From positions 44,547,501-44,611,500 of the forward strand of contig CP142458.1 of assembly GCA_038049695.1 (NCBI GenBank): a stretch of 64,000 nucleotides of DNA, read 5' to 3'. This DNA comes from Cinnamomum chago. Lineage: Eukaryota; Streptophyta; Magnoliopsida; Laurales; Lauraceae. The translations under genes and the position numbers were made by a program. Shown piece after piece: positions 11,336-22,548 of this stretch (position 1 is its first letter; every line of letters begins with the position of its first letter). A model generated the notes under the pieces. That model saw nothing but the letters and a program-made list of their open reading frames with translations, did not search any database and was not told the DNA's origin.

Positions 11336-12962
11336 TCCAGAAACTGAATTCTGGGCAGTTCAGTTCCCTTCTTTCTCTTCCTTTTTACAACCTTCTTTCC
11401 AACGCTTAAACAACTAACATTTTTCTTCCATATTCACTTAAAAATCCTCATTAAAACTCCAATGAAAAATTAACTTTAAACACCTCCTTTCTTCTCATTT
11501 CACAATAAACAAAGGGAAGAATCCCCAATATACACAAGAGTCCATTTGAGCCAAAATCTATGGATAAACAAAGTCTATTGATCACATTTCCATAACCAAG
11601 GATGTTTGAGCAAAACTCTATAAATGAGTATCAATTTCAAATCAATGTAACTCATAAACATAACCATGAATAGCCAATCCAACCTCATTCCTTTGAAAAT
11701 CATATGAACAAACTTGACCAAATGAAAGCACATTTTTTCCAAGAGATTAACAAGAGAGAAACCACCATTAATATGCAATTTCGAAATCAATAGAATTATG
11801 ACAAGAAGCATGTGTAGAAACATATATCACATTATCAAGAACAAGTAATAAGACTTAGGTTTTTCTCATAAAACTTAATAACATTCAAACCATCCATTCA
11901 TCCACTTGCCTTGGGTCTCAAATCAAGCAAATCAAGCTCCTAATCACTTCTCAAGCTCAAGATCCACAATCTCTACAAAAACCCCCAAAACAAACCCTAA
12001 AATGGGTTAAACCATGAAATGACAAGGAAACTTCTCAATAATCAAGGTGGAGCTCCTCTAAGGCTAGAAGATTACAAATCTAGAAGATGAATAAGAACAC
12101 TTACTTGGATGACTTCCAAATGAGAAGAACAAGCTCAAGGGAGGTCTCTAGGTTGGGAGATTTCTCCAAGAATGGGATCAATAGGGAGCCATGGTGAAGA
12201 GGAAGAAGAAGATGGTCTCCATTTCTTGATTGATGAACTCTTGGTGTGGCTTGGAGATGAAGAAGCAAGAAGAAGAAGAGGAACACAAGGGAAAACCCTA
12301 GGTTCAGCTGGCTGTGCTGGAAAAATGGGGAATGGGATGCAATAGAGGGGATGGGTTCTCTTATGTTAACAAAGAGGTTTGGGTCCCACAACTTAAAGAA
12401 CTTGGGTGGCTGAAATCATCTAATTCGGGACCTCGGATGGATTCGACGAAGAAGGAAGAAATGATCGTCGAAATATCTAGTTTCCAAAAAGTATATGTTT
12501 CGCGAGTTTCAGGAATATCGAGTTTTGGGTACAGATTTGGTGTGAAAAGACTGTTTTGCCCTCAAGGCCAAGAAATCGGGTTTCGGGTTCTCAAATGAAT
12601 ACGGGATCAATATGAAAGTTGTAGGATTCCTCAAGATGAATGCAACGGGCCAAAAACACAATACGAAACAAATCGGGAAAATCTCACAAGTAAAAGCAAA
12701 GCCGAAAAGGGAACCCCCAAAGGGCCCCACAAGCTACCAAAGCACTCAAAAGCCCAAAACTAGAAGAAAACCATTCTAGCTCACAAACTCAACCCAACAA
12801 ATACTAATCCCACTTAAGGAAACTAATCCACAAATAAAACAACGCTAATCCAAGAGATTAGGGGTCGGGTTCTCACAGTCCTCTCCTAAGGCTTCAAAGG
12901 CAGCAAGAAAATTCACTCTTGGTGATTTCATGCCACCACACCTCAAAGATGAAACTATGTAA

Positions 12963-15584
12963 GGGGCATCATACTCTTGCAACTCGGTGGTCGGATTCCC
13001 CATGGATGGATACGAGTCCAGTGACACCGCCAGTGACATCGATGAGTGGGAGGAATCCCTCGAAACAGGAGAATATCTCTCCGACGAGGAATGGATCCCT
13101 GAATCTCATCTTATGCCAGTAATCTGGTATAACCCATTATAGCCGCAAGGATCCTGGTCTGATGATGAAGAACAAGAGGCTGTCCAAGAAAATACTCCAG
13201 TGGAACCGAACCATGTTGAACCACAAGGAGCAGACGAAGAAGAAGATTTGGCTCCCGTGCCTGATCTCGATGAATACACAAGGATCTTGCAGCACCTTGC
13301 TATAGAGCAAGAACAAGGTCGCATCAATCAGCTTCGTCACAACCCAGCACCGGAAGTTCCTGAAAATCTACAGGAATCTCCTCCGGTAACCCCGGAAAAC
13401 AAAGAAAGCTGTTGGATCGATGATCCTCTTACATATGAGGACGAATCTGATTCCCAACAGTTCATCTTGGAGGCATCTTCCGTCAAAGTTACTTGCAATG
13501 CAATAGCTCAGGATGATAATTCCTCACCTTCTCAAGCTTCGTCTCCTGAAACAGTGACATCGGAACTCAAACCTCTTCCGACTGATCACCTTGAAGAAAT
13601 TCCAGCCGGTGAAATCTTCTTCAGAGAAAATCCGGTCAATTGGTCCCAAATGCCCGATCTCATCGGTGATGTCTGGACCGACAAAATATTCGATAAAGAA
13701 GGAAAGTTGCTGGATGCTGTTCAGGACTTGCTCCCGGAAAATGCTCCATGCAACACAATTACTGAAGATGGCAATGCTGACACAGAGACATCTTCAGCAA
13801 ATGAGAAGGAACAACCCCTCGATCTTGAGGGTGATCTTCTAAACAAAGACCCTTCTCCAGAAGCTATTGAAGTTGGTAGAGGTACCCGTTCTGGCCGGGA
13901 TTACCACAAAAACTACAACCAACCTTCTGCTTCTTATGTAAATCCTTCGGAAAAACAAGCTGTAAACACCCCTAGTGGCAAGAATAATGAAAATGCAGGC
14001 CCCAAGGAGGCTTTCAAGTACGACTTGATTCAGCACTTCAAACACATACCTGCACGTCTGCACATCCTAGACTTATTACGAATGTCACCACAGACTCGTG
14101 ATAGTCTCATTTCAGAACTACAAATGCTGGATGCGGATGTCGACAAACATGCCCCACAAGTCCTACAAATTGAAATGGACTATAGGGTCAAAAAATCAAA
14201 AACTCCCTCAAAAGGAGAAAAGAAGAAAACTGAGATATCCTGCATCGAATGCCTCTCGGTTCAAAAAGCAGCAAGTGCAACCATCGCCTTCACCAAGGAA
14301 GACCTCCTGCTAGGCGAGACAAAACACAACCGACCCCTGTACTTCACCGGGTACATCAAAGAGGTACCACTACGTAGAATCCAGATCGATCCAGGTTCTG
14401 CACTCAACCTCATCTCCACTTCGGCACTCGAAGAACTGGGCATTCCGCCTAGCAAGCTGAGCCACACGTCTGTGTCCATCTTTGGATATGATGGCAGCGC
14501 TCAAAGGCCGATCGGCAAAATCAGGTTCAAGTTGCAAATCGGTGATCTTATCTCCGAGGTCACTGTCTATGCAATAAAGACCCCTTCATGCTACAACATC
14601 CTTCTCGGACGCCCCTGGATACATGAGAATGGTGTTGTCCCCTCGACTTTACATCAGTGCATCAAGTTCGTTGGCAATGACGGCTTGATACATCGAGTGT
14701 TTGCAGACAAAAAGCCCTTCAAAGGCAAAGAAGTCTATTTCGCAGATGCTCAGATGTACAAAGATGAAAAAGAAGAAAGGGAGGAAGAAACAACACCCTT
14801 TGCAGAAAAACTCCAGAAAGACAAAGGCAAAGCTCCTCAGCAATCACCGGAAGAAAATAAACCATCTATCAAAACCGAAGAGAATAATCAATCTCCCTTC
14901 ATGGTCTCCCTCGAGTCTTCAAAGCCTCTGGTGATCACCACCAAAGCAAAGAAGACAAAACAAAAGGCTGGGGGCAAGTTTGCTGTCTCCTTCGTGTCTG
15001 TCTTGCAAGAGACGAATTCGGACTCAGAGCCAGAAGACGATACATCGTCAAGCCAAGCTGATGATCAACAAGTTCAGCCTGCTCTCACTCCGATGGAGAC
15101 AACCGTTGACATAGAAGATCCGGCATCTGCTTCCTTCGTTGTTCCAGCAACATCAGCAGAAGAAAAGCCAATCTTCTTCCATAAATCGGTAGTTTCTTCA
15201 TCAAATTCTTCGCTTGAACCTTTCCAAAATGAAGGTATGCCTCAACTATCCCTGTATAGTCCAATGGCGCAAGCTATCATGAAGAAAATGGGCTACGACG
15301 CTCAGAACCCAATCGGTTTGGGAGATGGCCGTGGTATTATCACGCCATTGGAACCAACCCTGACCAAAAGTCAACTGGAAGGTTGGAAACCCCACCGCCA
15401 CATAGAAAAGTCTTCACATGGGCTGGGGTATGATCCTGACGCCTCCTTGAGACAGTTGACACAAAGGCCGCAAAGTCATCCTGTCGACCAAGCCTCAACA
15501 TCTCATATTAATGAAGACATTGATCTCCCTGGATACCTCTTTGAAGAGTTGACCGTCAAGGATCCAGGAAGTTTATCCAATTGA
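12963..15584 (+). pseudogene. pro: Protease and G-patch part of N7 pol
   Basis: The frame runs from 12963 with an in-frame TAG at 13140-13142 and a TGA at 15582-15584. The first half is acidic and low-complexity. An aspartic protease follows at about 14260-14660: its active site reads IDPGSALNLIS (near 14385), the flap region resembles SIFGYDG, and ILLGRPWI marks the second half. The protein would process the Gag-Pol precursor. Around 15260-15440 there is a glycine-rich block (MGYDAQNPIGLGDGRG, then GLGYDP) that looks like a G-patch. All stops could arise from single C-to-T changes. Confidence 0.85.
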
Positions 15585-17860
15585 TACGATTCCTCTGATG
15601 ATGAAGAAGAATTGTCCGATAATACAGACACACGGTTCTCTGACCCAGAAGAACCACTGTCTCCAAAGGAAGTGCCCTACTTCGACCTAGTTTCAATAGG
15701 TGATTGGGACCACCTCATAGCAAATCTTGAGAAAAGTACCAATCAAGAAGACCCATGGACAAAAGCAGAGCCGTGGTCTGTAGATACCTTTGGAACTCCA
15801 GAAGGCTTTGTTGGGTTGGAAGCCTTCGAAAATATTGTGGAGGAACCACCTTCAAACCTTCAAACTGAAGATTCTGTTCAAAAGATAGACTTGGGAACAC
15901 CTGATAACCCACGTCCTGTATTCATAAGCAAGAATATAAAGGATGATGAGTTACCCGAGTATATCGCGTTTCTTCATGAGTTCGTTGATTGTTTTGCATG
16001 GTCTTACGCTGAGATGCCTGGCTTAGACCCCAAAATAGCAGTCCACAAACTCAATCTTCAAAAAGATATCAAGCCTGTCAAACAAGGCCAAAGAAGGTTT
16101 CGTCCTGATGTGATGGACAAAATTGAACAAGAAGTTCAAAAACTCAAAAGCGTTGGCTTCATCCGTGAGGAACAACATCCTGAATGGTTGGCCAACATCG
16201 TCCCCGTGACAAAGAAAAATGGGCAAATCAGGATCTGCATTGATTACAGAGACCTGAACAATGCATGCCCAAAAGATGAATTCCCGCTCCCTATACCGGA
16301 GGTGATGATCGACAACACCTGTGGGTTCGAGCTAATGACATTCATGGATGGCTTCTCTGGCTACAATCAGATAAAGATGCATCCTGAAGATGAAAAACAC
16401 ACAGCATTTCGGACCCCGTTTGGCGTGTATTGCTACACTGTCATGCCATTCGGTCTGAAGAATGCCGACGCTACATATCAGAGGGCTATGATGAAGATAT
16501 TCCAAGATATGCAGCACAAGACGATCGAATGTTATGTCGACGACCTCGCCGTCAAAAGCAAAAGAAAAGAAGACCATATCAAAGATCTTCGAGAAGTCTT
16601 CTTCCGACTTCGCAAACACAAACTGCGAATGAATCCCCTCAAATGCTTCTTCGGTGTTTCATCGGGTAAGTTTCTCGGACTCGTAGTACAGAAAGCTGGC
16701 ATAGAGCTTGACCCCATCAAAGTCAAGGCTATCCTAGAAATGCCATCTCCAAAAACCCTAAGACAATTAAAAGGGCTCCAAGGAAGATTGGCATACATTC
16801 GACGGTTCATCTCCAACCTATCAGGGAAGTGCCGTCCATTCTCTCGGTTAATGAAGAAAGGTGTCGATTTTGTCTGGGATGCTGAATGTGAAGCCGAGTT
16901 CCAGGACATCAAGTCATACCTGACTAAACCTCCAGTGTTGGCTTCCCCCACAACTGGAAAACCATTCCTCTTGTACACAAGAGCCCTTGACTGTTCTTTA
17001 GGCGCTCTACTCGCACAAAAGAATGACGAGGGAAAAGAAGCTGCTCTATATTACCTTAGTCGCATGTTGATAGGTGCAGAGCATCGCTACTCTCCAGTCG
17101 AAAAAGAATGCTTGGCAGTGATGTTCGCCGTACAAAAACTGCGTCACTACCTGCTATCCAACACAGTGTACCTGATTTCGAGGATCAACCTTCTAAAGGT
17201 CCTTGTCACAAAAGCAGGTTCTCTCAATGCCCGACTGGCAAAATGGTCCATCCTCCTGTCACAATTTGACATTAGGTATGTACCACAAAAAACAATCAAA
17301 GGCCAAGCTCTAGCAGACTTCCTCGCGGAGCATCCATTGCCTAAAGATTCTCCACTCAGGGATGACCTCCCAGACGAATCGGTCTACAGTGTGGAGACTT
17401 CCTTATCAAATGCTTCCTGGCACATGTACTTCGATGGCGCAACCAGGACAAATGAAAAGGGAAATCAAATATCGGGAATTGGCATTCTCTTTGTTAGTCC
17501 CGACAAAAACATGATTCCTCACGCATTCTTGTTACTGGAACCATGTTCAAACAATGCAGCTGAGTACCAAGCCCTCATCGTAGGATTGGAGCTCGCCCTT
17601 GAATCCGGCATCACTACGCTGGAAGCTTTTGGAGACTCTCAACTGATCGTCAACCAGATGAATCAGAAATTTGAAGTTAGGAAGCCCGATCTGTTGCCTT
17701 ACTACAATAAGGCACAATCGCTTCGACAAAAGTTCGACATCTGTCACATCACCCATATCCTCAGAGGTGAAAACATTCGTGCAGATGCCCTGGCTGGACT
17801 TGCTGCGTCTATGGCAATCCAAGAAGGGGAAAACATGCAAGTTACAGTGTGTCAAAAAAA
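15585..17860 (+). pseudogene. pol: Reverse transcriptase, RNase H and second RNase H of N7
   Basis: The frame continues in register after the TGA at 15582. The RT spans about 16000-16660, with CIDYRDLN, MPFGLKNA and the catalytic YVDD (near 16530). The connection and first RNase H follow at about 16930-17330 (ALDCSLGALLAQ, YSPVEKECLAV). A second, archaeal-type RNase H lies at about 17405-17810 (MYFDGATR, NNAAEYQALIVGLELAL, FGDSQLIVNQ). This duplication is the signature of the Tat clade. The frame is lost at an A7 run (17854-17860) and ends out of frame at 17900. It would have made the cDNA in virus-like particles. Confidence 0.92.
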
Positions 17861-19212
17861 GGATTCTCCCTCCTCTCAACACACATCAAGCAGTTGCTGA
17901 ATGCCACCAAGTGGTTGGAAGTCGGATCTCCGTCCTTAAACCTCTGATCGGCGACTGGAGGGATCCGTTCATTGATTACATAATGTTCGGAATCCTACCT
18001 GAAGATCCAAAAGAACGGGTAAGCATCCAAAGGCGAGCCCCAAACTTTCATTTGGATATTCCTTCAAAAATGCTTTATAGGAAATCCTACAATGGAGTAC
18101 TTCTACGCTGCTTGTCACAACAAGAGGCTGAGGAAACACTCAAAGAAGTACATGCTGGTCTTTGTGGAGCCCATCAGGCTGGGCCTAAGCTCTACGATCA
18201 GATAAAAAGGTTAGGTTATTATTGGCCTACCATGGTGGCTGATGCAATGCAATTTGCTAAGCGCTGCCAACAATGCCAAGTTCATGGAGATTATGTCCAC
18301 ATGCCTCCGGAATGGCTACATCCTACAGCAATCTCATGGCCTTTTGAAGCCTGGGGTATGGACATCATAGGTCCTATCTCCCCTCCATCGAGCAAAGGTC
18401 ATCGCTTCATCTTCGCCGCTACGGATTATTTCTCCAAGTGGTCAGAAGCATTCACGCTTAGTGAAATGAAGACCTCATCAGTCCTTCAGTTCTTGCGCAC
18501 CAACATCATTTGTCGCTTCGGCATACCTAAAAGATTCGTCCATGATAACGGACCACAGTTCCGCGATCACCGATTCTACAGGTTCTGCGACAAATACAAA
18601 ATCCAAAGTTGTCCTTCAACTCCATACAATCCGGCAGCGAATGGACTAGCAGAGGCTTTCAACAAAACGCTCTGCAAAATCCTCAAGAAAATGGTCTCTA
18701 GTCACAAAAGAGATTGGGGCGACAAACTGCCTGAAGCTTTGTGGGCCTATCGAACCACCGTTCGAGGACCAACCCATAGCACACCATTCTCCTTGGTCTA
18801 TGGATGCGAAGCTGTTGTCCCTTTGGAAGTTCAAATTCCTTCCTTAAGGGTATCTCTGCAAAATGACATGACGCAAGAAAGTAATGTCAAATTGAGACTC
18901 CAAGAGCTGGATAACCTCGATGAGAGACGACTCGAAGCTCTACAAAGCATTGAACTCTACCAAGCACGCATGGCAGAATCTTTTGACAAGAAGGTCAGGC
19001 AACGCGCCTACAAAAAGGGAGACTTGATTCTTACAGTAAAAAGACCAATGGTTTTTGCCAACAAATCCAAAGGCAAATTTGAACCAAAATGGGAGGGACC
19101 TTTCGTCATCGACAAAGTCTTCTCCAACGGCGCATACGCTCTTCTAAACATGGAGGGTGACAGATGTATGCTGCCCATCAATGGAAAGTTCTTGAAGCGG
19201 TACTACCCTTGA
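17861..19212 (+). pseudogene. int: Integrase of N7
   Basis: This frame is shifted by one base from the RT frame; the two overlap from 17671. The N-terminal zinc domain is at about 18150-18300, with two histidines and CQQC. The catalytic core shows the three acidic residues in GMDIIGP (near 18357), HDNGPQF (near 18541) and LAEAF (near 18646). The C-terminal domain ends with KWEGPFVI and a YYP tail at 19207, where the frame stops normally. The protein would insert cDNA, here giving 5-bp duplications. Repairing the single shift would restore contact with the polymerase part. Confidence 0.9.
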
Positions 19213-19589
19213 AGGCTTCTTCCATCGGGTCAGAGCGACGCCTGCACGGCCAAAGCCTATTCTTAGGTATATGCTCATCAAACCCACTCCTTTTGGAATT
19301 TTCATCCTCTTGTTGAAATTTCTAAAAAAAAACCCCTCAAAACAATGTCTCTTTCATCGTTTCATTGTTCAAAAAAAAAAAAAGCAAATCCAAAAATCCA
19401 AGTTTAGGAGCATCTTTCCAAACTTGACCAAAATTTTCGATCCTTGAACCCAAAATTCATGGTTTGAAACAAAATCAGGACCTAGGGATTTCAGCCCTAG
19501 TCCACCCCGACTTTTACCACCAAAATGGTTTTGAGTCAAAATTTACGACCCTCGTGTCTTTAAACAAAAAAATGGTTTTTCAAAAACCG

Positions 19590-20115
19590 CAGGGAAGCGA
19601 CGTTCAGTCGATACTTGCAAAACCCAAAATCGGAAGGATGCGAACCCCATTCGATACTTGCAAAACCCCAAAATTTCAAAAATCGTGGAGGCGCAACCTT
19701 CCAGTTGATATCCACAACCCAAATTTCAAAACAAACAAAAAACAAAACAAAGGTTCAAAAAAAAAAACCTCAAACTTCAAAAATCATGGGGAAGCGACAT
19801 TCCATCGATACCCACAAAACAAAATTTTTTAAGACAAAAGCAGGGAAGCGACGCTTAGTCGATACTTGCACCCAAATCCGCGAGGAGGCAACATTCCATC
19901 GATACTCGCAACCGAATGAGCAAGGAGGCGATATTCCATCGATACTTGCAATACCATTCAGCAAAGAAGCGACGCTTAGTCGATACTTACACCCAAATCC
20001 GCGAGGAGGCGACATTCCATCGATACTCGCAACCGAATGAGCAAGGAGGCGACATTCCATCGATACTTGCAATACCATTCAGCAGGGAGGCGACTTTTAG
20101 TCGATACTTGCATTT
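19590..20115. repeat. Minisatellite with TCGATACTTGCA core
   Basis: At least ten units of about 40-60 bp share the form GAAGCGACRTTCMRTCGATACTTGCA. They are grouped into a higher-order unit of about 122 bp repeated around 19850 and 19972. The array lies downstream of integrase in N7. Frames open through it in both directions because the unit avoids stops, and I do not treat these as genes. The interval 19213-19590 between integrase and the array has no gene. Confidence 0.85.
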
Positions 20116-20124
20116 TTGAAAACC

Positions 20125-20950
20125 AAAAACCTGGCTTTTACGCCAAAAAACCCAGCTTCCATGCCAAAAATCCGGCTTTCACGCCAAATCAAAAATCTGG
20201 CTTTCACGCCAAAAAAACCCGGCTTCCATGCCAAAAATCAGGCTTTCACGCCAAAAAAATCAAAAATCCGGCTTGCATGCCAAAAATCAAAATTCGGCTT
20301 CCATGCCAACAAAACAAAACTCGGTTTTCAAAAAAAAAAAAAAAAAAAAAAATCTGGCTTTCATGCGAAAAACAAAAAATCTGGCTTCCATGCCAAAAAG
20401 AAATTTCGGCTTTCATGCCAAAAACAAAATCTGGTTCTTACACCAAAAACAAAACCGGCTCTCATGCCACAAACCAAATCTTGGCTCTCATGCCACAAAA
20501 ATTCTTTGGCTCCCATGCCATCTCAAACTCGGCTTTCATGCCATTTTTTTTTTTTTAAAAAAATCGGCTTTTACGCCACAAAAAAACGGCTTTCATGCCA
20601 CTCCAAAAAATCGGCTTTCATGCCACCTCAAAATTCGGCTTTCATGCCATCCTAAAATTTGGCTTTCACGCCACCAAAATCGGCTTTCATGCCACCTCAA
20701 AATTTCACCATCTAAAATTTTGGCTCTCATGCCATAAACCCAAATTCGGCTTTTATGCCCTCTCAAAATTCGGCTTTCATGCCATCTCAAAACTGGCTTC
20801 CATGCCACCAAAAACTTGGCTCTCATGCCAAAAAGAAAATTTTGGCTTTCATGCCATAAACTCGGCTTTCATGCCATCTCAAAATTCGGCTTTTCAAGCC
20901 GTCAAAAAACCAGGCTTTTTGCCATAAAATCAGGCTCTCATGCCTAAAAC
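20125..20950. repeat. Short minisatellite with GGCTTTCATGCCA core
   Basis: Roughly 35 units of 18-32 bp share GGCTTTCATGCCA or GGCTCTCATGCCA, separated by A-rich linkers of varying length. GGC and GCC at the two ends make each core a short imperfect inverted repeat. The array sits between the convergent 3' ends of gag-pol and the antisense gene. Interval 20951-21147 is A-rich, with no gene seen. Confidence 0.9.
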
Positions 20951-22088
20951 AACCCTTTTGACAAAAGATTTTCACAAAATGACAACCTTTTGATCAAAAT
21001 TTTCAAACAAACATTCTCATCCAACCTTTGCTTATTTTCATCAAAAAGAATTTAAGTAAAAGGTACACAGAATACCAAAAATGTTTTACATAGAGGTACC
21101 AAAAAAGAAGAAGAGAGAAAAGAAGAAAAGAGTTTGTTATAAAGAGCTCAGTCTAGCATGGTCTTCAACCAAAGATCCAGTTCCTCAAGCAGACTCTTGG
21201 CCTTAGCCTCCAAAGCTTCAAGGCCGCGCTTCTTCAAGATCTCGCCATAAAACGCGACAAAACGCCGCGACCCATCTTCAGCACGAGGAAGCTCTTCCCA
21301 GAGAATTTGCCACTGCTCATACTCCTGAGTCTTTCTCTGAAGGCTGCTACCAGCTTCTTCAACTTGGCGAATCGGAGTTTCCTCTTTAGCACGGGCTTCT
21401 ACAATGGCAGTCCATTTGGTAGCATTTTGCTCTTGCAATTGCTCAAGGCGCTGCCTAGCTTCTGTGACCTCCCTATCAAGACGGCGCAGGTCCCGTGTTA
21501 GCTCGATGATAGCTAACTCGGTAACGTTCCTCTCCCGAATGAATTGCTTCCGAGCCCGTGAGATCTCATCCATTTCAGATTTGATCTTACCGGATGGCTG
21601 CAAAAACATCTCATTGAAGAAGTCACTGCTTGGGAAATTCTTGGTCTCAGTCCATTTGTCACCTAAAGCAATGACTTCATCAACAAAGGCCTTGGCACTT
21701 GCAATGTCCAGACCGACCTCTGCACTGTCAGCAAGGATGTCCTGTACATGCTTGACCATGCCAAAACCAGCTTCCAAATGGCCAGAAGAGAGAGTTTCAA
21801 CCCATGAGCTCAGCACACTCTTCAACACCTTCTTTGCATATTGAAGGGATGGTCCGGATGGAGATTCACCACGCTCTGTTGGCCGACTGCCCACGTCAGG
21901 CCGTGGTGGAGAAGAAATCAAAAGGCTCTTTCCAATCGGAGCCACTGAAGAAGCAATATCACCACAAAGTCCTGCCTCTGCCGTGACGGGACTGGTAGAA
22001 GAAGCCCCTACTTCTGGATCGGCTGCTGGCATCTCCTGCTCTGGCCCTGAGGAAGACGAAGGAACTTCTCCTGTTGCTTCACAACCTG

Positions 22089-22176
22089 CTGGTAAAAAAA
22101 AAAAACACAAGAAAAGGTATGAATATGATCTTGTTACAAAAAAAAAATCAATGTCAAGATTATCACTATGAAATAC
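22089..22176 (-). other. Intron 4 of the antisense gene
   Basis: Read on the minus strand, the donor is GAAG|GTATTT and the acceptor ends TTTTTTACCAG; a second acceptor three bases further on is equally in frame. The intron contains in-frame stops, so it must be removed to join the acidic region to the coiled-coil exon. Confidence 0.7.
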
Positions 22177-22284
22177 CTTCTTCCATGATGGGTGGAGTAC
22201 TTTCTGTCTCCATTTGCTCATCTGAGGCATCGTCAAAAGCCATATCCATAGATGGCTCGAAGTCGGAACCCTCTGGCAAGTCAG

Positions 22285-22350
22285 CTGACAAGAAAACAAA
22301 AATATGTGTCAGCAAATTCAAAAAAAATAAAAAAATCATCATCCTCATAC
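22285..22350 (-). other. Intron 3 of the antisense gene
   Basis: The minus-strand donor is CCTG|GTATGAGG and the acceptor ends TTTTCTTGTCAG. It is 66 bp, very T-rich and a multiple of three. The open frame therefore runs through it and encodes an implausible hydrophobic stretch, which reveals it as an intron. Confidence 0.7.
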
Positions 22351-22464
22351 CAGGTGGAGATTCTGGGTCCTCCCCAGAGTCCCTCAACTCTTCTTCAGAT
22401 GCCGCAACTGGATCCATCACCGCCTCATCGACAGGAACCTCGGGCATCACCAAGTTTTCATCTT

Positions 22465-22548
22465 CTGCAAAAGAAAGAAAACAACAGATCAAAAAAAAAT
22501 CCCTCATAAAAGGAAAGAAGCGGAAATAGAAAAGAAGGAGAATCATAC
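22465..22548 (-). other. Intron 2 of the antisense gene
   Basis: The minus-strand donor is GTTG|GTATGATT and the acceptor ends CTTTCTTTTGCAG. It is 84 bp, T-rich, in frame and without stops, so it also masquerades as a hydrophobic segment in the unspliced frame. Confidence 0.7.

Larger units (their letters stand above)
8667..12877 (-). mobile_element. N8: Tekay-type solo LTR, 4.2 kb
   Basis: The element starts TGTCACGCCCCCG and ends GGGTCGGGTTCTCACA, with a perfect GTCCT duplication (8662-8666 and 12878-12882). It lies inside N7's coding region, so it inserted after N7. Long stretches match H4, including the CGGGCATCGGG and GTCACACAAGGTGAGG blocks, which places it in the same subgroup. The minus orientation follows from comparison with N3. 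There is no internal region, so it is a solo LTR. The open frames inside it (for example 10992-11417 and 12314-12598) show no recognised domain. Confidence 0.9.

Noticed and set aside
10992..11417. 141-codon open frame in N8
   Set aside because: It runs over the CTCGAG palindromes of a solo LTR, and the homologous part of H4 is not open.
19464..20927. Overlapping open frames of up to 179 codons after integrase
   Set aside because: They are translations of two minisatellites whose units lack stops; every frame gives the same low-complexity peptide pattern.
20125..20950. CRISPR-like array
   Set aside because: Repeat units and spacers vary in length, spacers are A-rich remnants, and the setting is a plant retrotransposon.
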